This document shows, one piece after another, positions 56,900-64,000 of a stretch of DNA of 64,000 nt; the first letter of the stretch is position 1; each line of letters opens with the position of its first letter. The stretch covers positions 107,900 to 171,899 of the forward strand of contig JAJYMC010000044.1 in NCBI GenBank assembly GCA_021787335.1, read 5' to 3'. The notes under the pieces were generated by a model that was not told the DNA's origin, ran no database searches, and worked only from the letters and a program-made list of their open reading frames with translations. The translations under genes were made by a program, and so were the position numbers. The DNA comes from Bacillota bacterium (GTDB lineage: Bacteria > Bacillota > Sulfobacillia > JAJYWN01 > JAJZPE01).

Positions 56900-59062
56900 T
56901 TGGACCTGATCGTGGCCGAGAAGCCCAGCGCCGCCAAGGCCATCGCCGAGGCTCTGGGGGGCTTTCGGGCCCGCCAGGGCTTCCTGGAGAGCCACGACTG
57001 GCTCGTGACCTGGGCCGTCGGGCACCTGCTCGAGTTGTGTGAGCCCGAGGATTATCGACCGGAATGGGCCAAGTGGCGCCTCGAGGACCTGCCCATCGTC
57101 CCGGACTTCCGGCTGCGCCCGGCCCGCGGGGCGAAGGAACGCCTCGACGTCATCGCCGCGCTGGCCGGTCGGTCCGACGGGCTGGTCAACGCCTGCGACG
57201 CGGCCCGGGAGGGCGAACTCATCTTCCGCCAGGTGGTCGAGTATCTCGGGCTGCGGCAACCGGTCCGGCGCCTCTGGATCTCCTCCCTCACGCGCGAGGC
57301 CGTCCGCCGGGGGTTCGCCGAGCTGCGGCCGTCGGCCGACTACGACCGGCTGCACCGTTCGGCGGAATGCCGGTCCCATGGGGATTGGCTCGTCGGCATC
57401 AACGCCACCCGCGCTTTCTCCTGCCGCGGGCGCGCGGTCTTCTCCGTCGGCCGCGTGCAGACGCCGACGCTGGCCATGATCGTCGCCCGCGAGGAAGAGA
57501 TCACGGCTTTCGTCGTCCGCGACTTCTGGGCGGTCCTGGCCGAGCTGGTCACGCCGGGCGGCGGACGGTACATGGGCCGTTTCATCGTGGACGGCGAGTC
57601 ACGAGTCTTCGACCAGGCGACGGCGCAAGCGGTGGTGGACCGGGCGGTCGGCCGGCCCGGCACGGTCGAGAAGTTCGAGGAGAAGACCGAGAAGGACAAC
57701 CCACCGTTACTCTTCGACTTGACCAGCCTGCAGCGCGAGGCCAACCGCCGCTGGGGGATGCCCGCGTCGGCCACCCTGGCCGCCGCGCAACGGCTGTACG
57801 AGGCCAAGCTGCTGACCTATCCCCGGACCGACTCCCGCTTTCTGACCCCGGACGTGGCCCGCACGGCCCCGCGGGTCATCGAGGGCCTGGCGGCGCAGAC
57901 CAGCCTGGCACCGCTGTGCGCGAAGGCCGACCCGAAGGCCATCTATGGTCATGGCCGGGTGGTCAACGCCCGGCGGGTCGCCGACCACCACGCCATCATC
58001 CCGACGGGGACCGCGCCGGGGAAGGTGTCCCCCGTTGACGCGAAGGTCTACGACCTGGTCGCCCGGCGGTTCCTGGCCCAGTTCTTCCCGCCCGCGACCT
58101 ATCGCGCCGTCCGCGTGCTGACCCGGGTCGGCGACGACCGGTTCGAGACGACCGCCCGGACGCTGTTGGAGCCGGGCTGGCGCACGGTCGAGCCTCGGCG
58201 CGCACCGCGGGCAGGCGGCGAGGCCGTGGAGCCGGCCGAGGCGACGGAGCCGGCCGAAGCCCTGCTCCCGGACGACCTTCGGACTGGGCAGACGGTCACC
58301 TGCGCCGGAGCGTCCTTGAAGGCTGGGCGCACCGAGCCACCGCCGCGCTACACGGAGGGCACGCTCCTGGCGGCGATGGAGACGGCCGGGCGGATCATCG
58401 ACGACGAGGGACTTCGGGAAGCGATGAAAGGCAGAGGCCTGGGGACCCCCGCCACCCGGGCGGCCATCATCGACCGGCTGAAGCAGGTCGGGTACATCGA
58501 GAGCGCCGGGAAACAGTTGAAGCCGACCGGCAAGGGGATGAAGCTCATCGGCGCGGCGCACGCGGCCGGCGCCGAGGTCCTCCTGTCGCCGCAGTTGACC
58601 GGGGAATGGGAGCAGCGGATCAACGCCATTCAAACCGGGGACGAAGACCCGCGGCGCTTCGAGCGGGAGATCGCCGCCCTCGCCGGTGGGGTCGTCGACC
58701 GGGTCAGGGGATGGCCGGCCGCCGAAGCCGAACCACCCGCGGACCTCGGATGCCCGCTCTGCGGCGGGCAGGTGGCCCTCGACGGGCGGGCCTGGGTCTG
58801 TCGCGGCCGGGATGGTCAGTGCAAGTTTCGTGTCGGCACATGGATCCTCGGGCGGCGGATCGAGGTCGCCGACATCGAGGAGCTCTGCAGGAAGGGAAAG
58901 ACTCGCCTGCTGCCGGGGTTTCGTTCCAAGCAAGGCCGCCGCTTCTCGGCCCGCCTCGCGGCCGGTCCAAACGGGGTCACTTTCGAGTTCGCCCCGAAAC
59001 GCCGAAGACGCCGGAGAGCTGGTCCGACGAAGGCCAAGAACCCCCGCCAGAGCGCGGAATAG
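56900..59062 (+). CDS. topB: DNA topoisomerase III
   Basis: This 720-residue type IA topoisomerase has a toprim domain (LIVAEKPSAAKAIAEALGG; ACDAAREGELIFRQV), the active-site tyrosine Tyr307 in LTYPRTDSRFL, and GLGTPATRAAIIDRLKQVGY. A C-terminal zinc ribbon CPLCGGQVALDGRAWVC is followed by a basic tail. TopB decatenates and removes recombination intermediates. The TTG start at 56900 has AAAGGAGGGGG. It is flanked by terminators on both sides, inserted as an independent unit in the otherwise conserved cmk ... der region. Confidence 0.94.
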   Translation: MDLIVAEKPSAAKAIAEALGGFRARQGFLESHDWLVTWAVGHLLELCEPEDYRPEWAKWRLEDLPIVPDFRLRPARGAKERLDVIAALAGRSDGLVNACDAAREGELIFRQVVEYLGLRQPVRRLWISSLTREAVRRGFAELRPSADYDRLHRSAECRSHGDWLVGINATRAFSCRGRAVFSVGRVQTPTLAMIVAREEEITAFVVRDFWAVLAELVTPGGGRYMGRFIVDGESRVFDQATAQAVVDRAVGRPGTVEKFEEKTEKDNPPLLFDLTSLQREANRRWGMPASATLAAAQRLYEAKLLTYPRTDSRFLTPDVARTAPRVIEGLAAQTSLAPLCAKADPKAIYGHGRVVNARRVADHHAIIPTGTAPGKVSPVDAKVYDLVARRFLAQFFPPATYRAVRVLTRVGDDRFETTARTLLEPGWRTVEPRRAPRAGGEAVEPAEATEPAEALLPDDLRTGQTVTCAGASLKAGRTEPPPRYTEGTLLAAMETAGRIIDDEGLREAMKGRGLGTPATRAAIIDRLKQVGYIESAGKQLKPTGKGMKLIGAAHAAGAEVLLSPQLTGEWEQRINAIQTGDEDPRRFEREIAALAGGVVDRVRGWPAAEAEPPADLGCPLCGGQVALDGRAWVCRGRDGQCKFRVGTWILGRRIEVADIEELCRKGKTRLLPGFRSKQGRRFSARLAAGPNGVTFEFAPKRRRRRRAGPTKAKNPRQSAE

Positions 59063-59071
59063 GGCCGTTTG

Positions 59072-59117
59072 AGACCGGGGAATGCTAGCCATGATAGCTG
59101 GCAGACCCCGGTCTTTT
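59072..59117 (+). terminator. Rho-independent terminator after topB
   Basis: AGACCGGGG pairs with CCCCGGTCT (59106-59114), enclosing a second small hairpin GCTAGCC..GGC. TTTTG follows. Confidence 0.82.
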
Positions 59118-59152
59118 GCGTTGCTTCGATACGTTCAGCGAGGGGGATTCTG

Positions 59153-60034
59153 ATGAACCTGCCCATCGGCATGGTCACCCTGATCGTGGTGGCCGTCCTC
59201 ATCTACTTCGGCCTGGCCCACCGGGTCCTCGACCGGATGTACCTCACCGACCGGGGAGCCCTGGTCTTCATCGTCCTGATGATCGTGGCCAGTTTCTTCA
59301 ACTTCACCCTCGTCCGGACACCGCCGCAACTGATCGTCAACGTCGGCGGGGCGCTGTTCCCTCTCGGCCTGGCCGTCTACCTGATCTGGCGGGCCGACAC
59401 GACGGTCGAGAAGGTCAGGGCGATTCTTTCGGCGGTCATCACCGCGGCCGTCGTCTATGTGGCCGCGCGGCTGCTCCCGTCTGAGCCTACGCAGAACACG
59501 GTCATCGACCCGACCTACCTCTTCGCCATCGTCGGCGGGCTGGTCGCCTACATCGCCGGGCGGTCCCGCCGGTCGGCCTTCATCGCCGGCTCGATGGGCA
59601 TCCTCCTGGCCGACGTCGCCCATTACGTCGAGATAACCGTGCGCGGCATTCCCGGGCGGACCTGGCTCGGCGGCGCGGGGGCCTTCGACTCGGTGATCAT
59701 CGCCGGGGTCCTCGGGACCTTCCTGGCCGAGATCATCGGGGAGACCCGCGAAGCCCTCCAGGGAGGACCCCGCGACGAGCGCGGGGGCAGGGGCGGCGGC
59801 AAGGGCGGGAAGGTCAAGAACGTCGAGTTCACCGGGATGCTCAGTGACATGGAGATCGGCGACCTCGCCGAGCCGGACATCAGCCGTCAGGCGGCGGCCA
59901 GGGCCGGGGGCAGCGACGAGCTCAAGGACATCGACGACTACATCGACGAGTATGTCGGCCCCGGCGGGCTGAAGGACGCTGAGGAAAGCGAGATCATCCG
60001 GCGGGCCAAGGAGGAGGCTGATCGCCGTGGTTGA
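59153..60034 (+). CDS. DUF1614 family membrane protein
   Basis: This 293-residue protein has about seven hydrophobic segments in the first 210 residues (MVTLIVVAVLIYFGLAHRVL, TYLFAIVGGLVAYIAG, AGAFDSVIIAGVLGTFLAEI), matching the DUF1614 family. A Gly/Asp-rich cytoplasmic tail follows (GGRGGGKGGKVKNVEFTGML) and ends EIIRRAKEEADRRG. The function is unknown; it often lies next to spoIIP in Clostridia, as here. ATG 59153 follows GAGGGGG. It overlaps the spoIIP start by 8 bp. Confidence 0.8.
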   Translation: MNLPIGMVTLIVVAVLIYFGLAHRVLDRMYLTDRGALVFIVLMIVASFFNFTLVRTPPQLIVNVGGALFPLGLAVYLIWRADTTVEKVRAILSAVITAAVVYVAARLLPSEPTQNTVIDPTYLFAIVGGLVAYIAGRSRRSAFIAGSMGILLADVAHYVEITVRGIPGRTWLGGAGAFDSVIIAGVLGTFLAEIIGETREALQGGPRDERGGRGGGKGGKVKNVEFTGMLSDMEIGDLAEPDISRQAAARAGGSDELKDIDDYIDEYVGPGGLKDAEESEIIRRAKEEADRRG

Positions 60035-61313
60035 CCGGCATCGTCTGTTGGCCCTGCTCGCCCTCATCGCCCTCGGACTGACTCTTGGCCTGGGGGCGGC
60101 GGTCCCGCGGGCCGCCGGCGCCGCCCAGTCCGCCGATTGGGGCAGCGATGAGCGGGACACCGGCTACTACACCATCGTCGACGAGAAAGGGGCCATCCTC
60201 CTCACCACCGGGTTGAAGGTGACCGTCGGCGACCGCTTCATCGCCGGGGACAACAAGGAGTATGAGGTCTTCGCCGTGAACGGCGACACGGCGCGGGCTC
60301 GACCCGTCTCGGGACAGGCCGGTCTGGCCCCTCTGCCGGTGCCCGCCTTCAGCCGGTTGCGCTCGACCCTGACCGAGTACCTCGACCGGACCTTCGGGGC
60401 TGAGTCCGCGGCCGCCCCGGGCACGAAGACCATCGCCATCTACCACACCCATAGCGACGAGTCGTACGTGCCGAGCGACGGGGCGGCGAACATCCCCGCC
60501 CATGGCGGGATCTTCCAGGTCGGGGCGGCGTTCCGCGACGCCCTGAAACGGAAGGGCCTGAACGTCGTGGAGAGCACGAAGCCCCACGACCCGCATGACA
60601 ACCTGGCCTATGACCGGTCGCGCCGGACGGCCATGGACCTCCTGGCCCGGACCCGGCCGGCGGCCCTCTTCGACGTCCACCGCGACACCGCCCCCGCCCA
60701 GGCCTATGAGAAGTCGGTATCGGGCGAGAACGTCACCTCGGTGATGTTCGTCATCGGGCGGCAGAACCCCAACATGCAGGCTAACCTGTCTTTCGCCAAG
60801 GACCTCAAGGCGGCGGCTGACAAGAGCCATCCGGGTCTGGTCCGGGCCATCTATTTCGGCCAGGGCCGGTACAACCAGGACCTGTCACCGCGGGCTCTGC
60901 TCATCGAGGTCGGGGCGGAGAGCAACACCAAGACCGAGGCTGAGAAGGGCATCTCCCTTCTGGCCGACGACGTGCCGAAGGTCATCGGGACGGCCGGGCC
61001 GTCCGGGTCGGTGGGCCTGACCCAGGGCAGTGGGGCGGTCCGGGCGATCATCACCATCGTCGCCGGGATCCTCCTCCTGGGGGCCGCCTACCTGGTTATC
61101 GCCAGCGGCGGGTTCCGCCAGGCATGGGACCGCCTGCGCCGTCTGCCGTCGACCGAACTCGCCGGTTATCTGAAGGATAGGGAGGAGACGATGACCACAG
61201 GTGACGAGGAAGGCAAGGAACGCGCTGAGGAAGAGGAGTCGCCGGGCAGCCGCACGGGGGGCCACGAGCACCGGCGACCGGACGACCGGACCCATCATCA
61301 GGAAGAGCCCTGA
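60027..61313 (+). CDS. spoIIP: Stage II sporulation protein P
   Basis: This 428-residue protein has a signal anchor (LLALLALIALGLTLGLGAAV) and an amidase/endopeptidase domain: TIAIYHTHSDESYVPSDG (catalytic His and Glu region), FDVHRDTAPAQAYEK and LIEVGAESNTKTEAEKGI. A second hydrophobic helix AIITIVAGILLLGAAYLVIA near the end and a long charged His-rich tail follow. SpoIIP cleaves peptidoglycan during engulfment in the mother cell. GTG 60027 overlaps the DUF1614 gene. Confidence 0.93.
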   Translation: MVDRHRLLALLALIALGLTLGLGAAVPRAAGAAQSADWGSDERDTGYYTIVDEKGAILLTTGLKVTVGDRFIAGDNKEYEVFAVNGDTARARPVSGQAGLAPLPVPAFSRLRSTLTEYLDRTFGAESAAAPGTKTIAIYHTHSDESYVPSDGAANIPAHGGIFQVGAAFRDALKRKGLNVVESTKPHDPHDNLAYDRSRRTAMDLLARTRPAALFDVHRDTAPAQAYEKSVSGENVTSVMFVIGRQNPNMQANLSFAKDLKAAADKSHPGLVRAIYFGQGRYNQDLSPRALLIEVGAESNTKTEAEKGISLLADDVPKVIGTAGPSGSVGLTQGSGAVRAIITIVAGILLLGAAYLVIASGGFRQAWDRLRRLPSTELAGYLKDREETMTTGDEEGKERAEEEESPGSRTGGHEHRRPDDRTHHQEEP

Positions 61314-61374
61314 GTACCCGTAAAGCCCCGACGAGGCGGAGGGAGGCGCGGGTCGCGGCCCGTGGCGAGGATCA

Positions 61375-62361
61375 ATGAAGATAATCTATCACTGCTATGG
61401 CGGCGCTCACTCATCGGTGACGGCAGCCGCCATTCATTTAGGGCTCCTGCCCACCAACCGCCCGCCGACCGCCGCCGACCTCGAGGGCTTGCCGTTCTAT
61501 GACCGGGCGGTCCGGGCGGACCACGGCCGCATGCGGTTGATGGGCGTCGATGCCGACGGGCATGAGGTCTACGTCCTGGGCCGGCGGTTCATGCCGGTCA
61601 TCGCCGAGAGGGTGGTGCGGGGGGTCGCCGAGGTCTACGGAAAGGACCCCGGCGACCTCCTCTTGGTCAATGCCCTGACTTCCGTCAACCTGACGATGAA
61701 GCTCGGCGGCTTCGTCTCCCGCGGGATGCTCCTGCCGTATGTGGGGCGCCCGGTGGTCGAGCGAGGCACCGCCGGGGCCGTTCGGCGACTGCTGAGAATC
61801 GTCGAAGCGGCGAAGCGACGGGCGGCTTCGCGGCCCCCGCACGCCGGGGGGATGAACCCGTCGCGGAGCGGGGGCGACGGCCCCCCGAAGGTCTTCTACC
61901 ACTGTTACGGCAGCGCCCACTCATCCATCGTCGCCGCCGCCCTGCACCTTGGGATGTTGCCGGAGGACCGGGTGGCCGAGAACGACGAAATCGCCGGCCT
62001 GACCTTCTATGACCGTGTCGACCGCCATGAGGTCGGCGTGCCGGTCTTCATGGGCCGCGACGCGGCCGGGTGCGAGGTCTACGCCATCGGGCTGGCCGGG
62101 GGGAAGGGCCTGCTGACCCGGACGATGCGCAGTGTTCTGGATATGTTCGGGCTGCCGCAGGAGACCATGGTCCTTCGTGACAGTCTGATCCACATCGGCG
62201 CGTGGACCAAGGCCGGTGGCGTCCTGTCGAGGAGGATGGGCCTGGTCGGCCTCGGGCGGCCCCTGACCCTCCTCGGGGTGAGGCGCAACTATCCCCGCCT
62301 GGCCGAACTCGCCCGGCAGACCCGGACGGAAGCCTGGGGGCGCTGGAATCCCCGCGCTTGA
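61375..62361 (+). CDS. Tandem DUF3189 protein
   Basis: This 328-residue protein consists of two homologous DUF3189 units. The first starts IIYHCYGGAHSSVTAAAIHL. The second starts at Lys172 with VFYHCYGSAHSSIVAAALHL. Each unit also has a DGHEVYVLGRR / AGCEVYAIGLA strand and a closing RRL region. The HCYGxAHSS loop with conserved His, Cys and Ser may bind a metal or phosphate; the function is unknown. In other Clostridia two separate single-domain genes are usual beside spoIIP. A Pro/Gly/Ser linker lies at about 155-171. The ATG start has no strong ribosome-binding site. Confidence 0.82.
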   Translation: MKIIYHCYGGAHSSVTAAAIHLGLLPTNRPPTAADLEGLPFYDRAVRADHGRMRLMGVDADGHEVYVLGRRFMPVIAERVVRGVAEVYGKDPGDLLLVNALTSVNLTMKLGGFVSRGMLLPYVGRPVVERGTAGAVRRLLRIVEAAKRRAASRPPHAGGMNPSRSGGDGPPKVFYHCYGSAHSSIVAAALHLGMLPEDRVAENDEIAGLTFYDRVDRHEVGVPVFMGRDAAGCEVYAIGLAGGKGLLTRTMRSVLDMFGLPQETMVLRDSLIHIGAWTKAGGVLSRRMGLVGLGRPLTLLGVRRNYPRLAELARQTRTEAWGRWNPRA

Positions 62362-62440
62362 CGGGGAGCCGTGGTCCGGTCGATAATAGAGGGGTCGCCG
62401 GCGGCCGTCCAAAAGGGCCAGCGCACGGGGGTGAGCTCAA

Positions 62441-63775
62441 GTGGCGTCAGGTGGGTTGGTGGCCAAGGTCGAGCCAGGCAGCCCGGCCGCGGAGACGGGC
62501 CTGGCGCCGGGGGACCGCGTGGTCGAGATCAACGGGCGGCCAGTGCGGGACTTCGTCGATTACCTCTACGAGACCGGCGAGGACGAAGTCGAGCTGCGGG
62601 TGATCAAGCCGGACGGTCAGGAATGGGTCGTCGACATCGAGCGCGAGCCCGGCGTCGCCCTGGGGATCGAGTTCACCGATCCCCTTTTCGATGGCCTCCT
62701 GCGCTGCCGAAACCGATGCCGGTTCTGCTTCCTGGAGCAGATGCCGAAGGGCTTGCGGCGGAGCCTGTACGTACGGGACGACGACTACCGCCTGTCCTTC
62801 CTGCACGGCAACTTCATCACCCTGAGCAATCTCGACGACGAGGAACTGGACCGGATCATCCGGCTCAGGCTCTCGCCCCTCTATGTCTCGGTTCACGCGA
62901 CGGACCCGGAGGCCCGCCAAAGCCTGATGGGCTTTGAACCCGCCGGCCGAGTCATGGAACAGCTCCGACGGCTGGTCGCGGGGGACGTCACCGTCCACAC
63001 CCAGGTCGTCGTGTGCCCGGGCTTCAACGATGGCCCCGTCCTTGACCGGACCATCGAGGACCTCGCCGGGCTACGGCCCGGCGTGGCTTCGGTGGGGATC
63101 GTGCCGGTGGGACTGACCCGTCACCGCGAAGGGCTGCCGTTCATCGACCCGGTCGGTGCGGACCTGGCTCGGACGATCATCGCGCAGGTCGAGGAGTGGC
63201 AGCGTCGATTGGCCGGTCGGGGTCGGGAAGCCTTCGTCTTCCTGGCCGACGAATTCTACGTTCTAGCCGGCCGGGACGTCCCGCCGGCGGCCCGTTATGG
63301 CGACTTTCCGCAGGTCGAGAACGGCATCGGGCTGATCCGCTGGTTCGTTGATGGCTTCCGGCGTTCCCGGCGGCGCTGGCCGAAGGCGGTCCCGCCGCGG
63401 CGGGTGACGGTGGTCACCGGGGTCTCGGCGAGGGCGGTCATCGAAGCCGCCGCCGCTGAACTGGGCGCCGCCGTGTCCGGCCTGGAGGTCCGAGTGCTGG
63501 CCGTGACGAACGAGTTCTTCGGGCCATCGGTGACGGTGGCCGGCCTCCTGAGCGGGCGCGACATCGGACGGGCTCTGGCCGAGATCGGCCCGGCCGGCTT
63601 GGGCCAGGAGGTCCTGGTGCCGAGGGCCGCCATCCGCACCGAAGACGACCGTTTCCTGGATGATCTGACCCCGGCCGACCTCGCGACCGCCGCCGGAGTG
63701 CCCGTGCGCGTGGTCGAGGGCGGGGGCGAGGGTTTCGCCAGAGCGGCCATCGGAAAGGGGGTCGAGCGACCGTGA
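62441..63775 (+). CDS. DUF512 family protein with PDZ and radical-SAM-like domains
   Basis: This 444-residue protein has an N-terminal PDZ domain ([20 protein letters not shown]), then a cysteine cluster [12 protein letters not shown] (CxxxCxxC of radical SAM type), a barrel part [18 protein letters not shown] and the DUF512 domain with [13 protein letters not shown]. The family is conserved in Clostridia directly before der, as here. It is suggested to act in protein or ribosome maturation; the reaction is unknown. The GTG start at 62441 is supported by GTGAGC upstream. The stop overlaps der (GTGA). Confidence 0.9.
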   Translation: MASGGLVAKVEPGSPAAETGLAPGDRVVEINGRPVRDFVDYLYETGEDEVELRVIKPDGQEWVVDIEREPGVALGIEFTDPLFDGLLRCRNRCRFCFLEQMPKGLRRSLYVRDDDYRLSFLHGNFITLSNLDDEELDRIIRLRLSPLYVSVHATDPEARQSLMGFEPAGRVMEQLRRLVAGDVTVHTQVVVCPGFNDGPVLDRTIEDLAGLRPGVASVGIVPVGLTRHREGLPFIDPVGADLARTIIAQVEEWQRRLAGRGREAFVFLADEFYVLAGRDVPPAARYGDFPQVENGIGLIRWFVDGFRRSRRRWPKAVPPRRVTVVTGVSARAVIEAAAAELGAAVSGLEVRVLAVTNEFFGPSVTVAGLLSGRDIGRALAEIGPAGLGQEVLVPRAAIRTEDDRFLDDLTPADLATAAGVPVRVVEGGGEGFARAAIGKGVERP

Positions 63776-64000
63776 ATCCTGTCGTAGCCATCGTGGGCCG
63801 GCCCAACGTGGGCAAGTCGGCCCTCTTCAACCGGCTCGTCCAGCAGCGGGTGGCCATCGTCGAAAGCGAACCGGGGGTCACCCGGGACCGCATCTACGCC
63901 CCCTGCGAGTGGTCCGGACGCGGCTTCACCCTCATTGACACCTGCGGGATCGAGCTGGACGCCGAGAAGGGCATCTGCGAGTTGTACCGCCGCCAGGCCA
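63772..64000 (+). CDS. der: Ribosome-assembly GTPase Der (3' part outside window)
   Basis: The first 76 residues are present: [20 protein letters not shown] (G1 of the first GTPase domain), [11 protein letters not shown] (G2) and LIDTCGIE (G3). Der has two tandem GTPase domains and helps 50S assembly. The GTG start overlaps the DUF512 stop by GTGA. The rest runs off the window end. Confidence 0.95.
   Translation, partial: MNPVVAIVGRPNVGKSALFNRLVQQRVAIVESEPGVTRDRIYAPCEWSGRGFTLIDTCGIELDAEKGICELYRRQA

Noticed and set aside
57175..57235. Loss of an acidic metal-binding residue in TopB (CDAAREGE)
   Set aside because: CDAGREGE-type sequences are usual in topoisomerase III of Bacillota, so this is a normal variant.
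1..64000. tRNA, rRNA, insertion sequences, prophage or conjugative genes
   Set aside because: No cloverleaf-like T-arm motifs, rRNA stretches, transposases, integrases or phage structural genes were recognised.

Overview
This is GC-rich chromosomal DNA (about two-thirds G+C by eye) from an endospore-forming member of the Bacillota. Spore genes identify it as a sporeformer: two alpha/beta-type SASPs, spoIIP, spmA/spmB, a dacF-type carboxypeptidase, ytfI/ytfJ homologues and a YaaH-like GH18 lipoprotein. The ispH-rpsA fusion and the cmk-plsC-ispH/rpsA ... spoIIP-DUF512-der order are typical of Clostridia and related deep lineages. The GC content, the abundant TTG starts, an aldehyde ferredoxin oxidoreductase and a CxxCH cytochrome fit a high-GC anaerobic or microaerophilic lineage (Symbiobacterium-, Limnochordia- or Desulfotomaculum-like). 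No species can be named from the sequence. I saw no tRNA, rRNA, CRISPR array, insertion sequence or prophage.

Region 1 (1-13100) is acyl-CoA catabolism. The first cluster is an IlvD/Edd dehydratase, a cyclase-family hydrolase, an acyl-CoA dehydrogenase and EtfBA. The second starts from a near-consensus promoter whose start region carries a perfect 20-bp palindrome. It encodes an acyl-CoA dehydrogenase, a family III CoA-transferase, a TetR regulator, an MBL-fold hydrolase, an SCP2 protein, an SDR and a thiolase. An Old Yellow Enzyme homologue follows. Region 2 (13100-19300) is mixed: an aldehyde ferredoxin oxidoreductase, a membrane-anchored ClpP-class protease, a GNAT enzyme followed in frame by an unexplained membrane segment, a TPR protein and an APC permease. 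Region 3 (19300-24320) is a phosphate operon, pstS-C-A-B1-B2-phoU, whose two ATPases have complementary lesions. Region 4 (24500-27300) has a SASP, two unknown small genes, a triheme lipoprotein and a BadF-type ATPase or kinase.

Region 5 (27350-42300) is the scp/spore block: an M50 protease, trpS, scpA, scpB, a short AT-richer insertion with a VOC gene, ytfI-ytfJ and dacF. It continues with a three-gene Ku/LigD end-joining operon, a tiny membrane protein, a SASP with a duplicated protease-site segment, a degenerate ~42-bp repeat array, spmA-spmB, ridA, rluB and a class V aminotransferase. Region 6 (42300-49840) holds a DUF1858 protein, the GH18 lipoprotein, a polysaccharide deacetylase, a CDF metal exporter behind a structured leader, and a cobalamin-riboswitch-controlled ABC uptake operon. 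Region 7 (49900-64000) has murC, a BaiN-type flavoprotein apparently starting at CTG, cmk, plsC, ispH-rpsA, topB, DUF1614, spoIIP, a double DUF3189 protein, DUF512 and the start of der.

Nothing here is a proven new system. The most promising leads are the asymmetric PstB pair, the duplicated SASP, the 42-bp repeats beside the spore and NHEJ genes, the CDF leader, and the membrane segment behind the GNAT stop codon.
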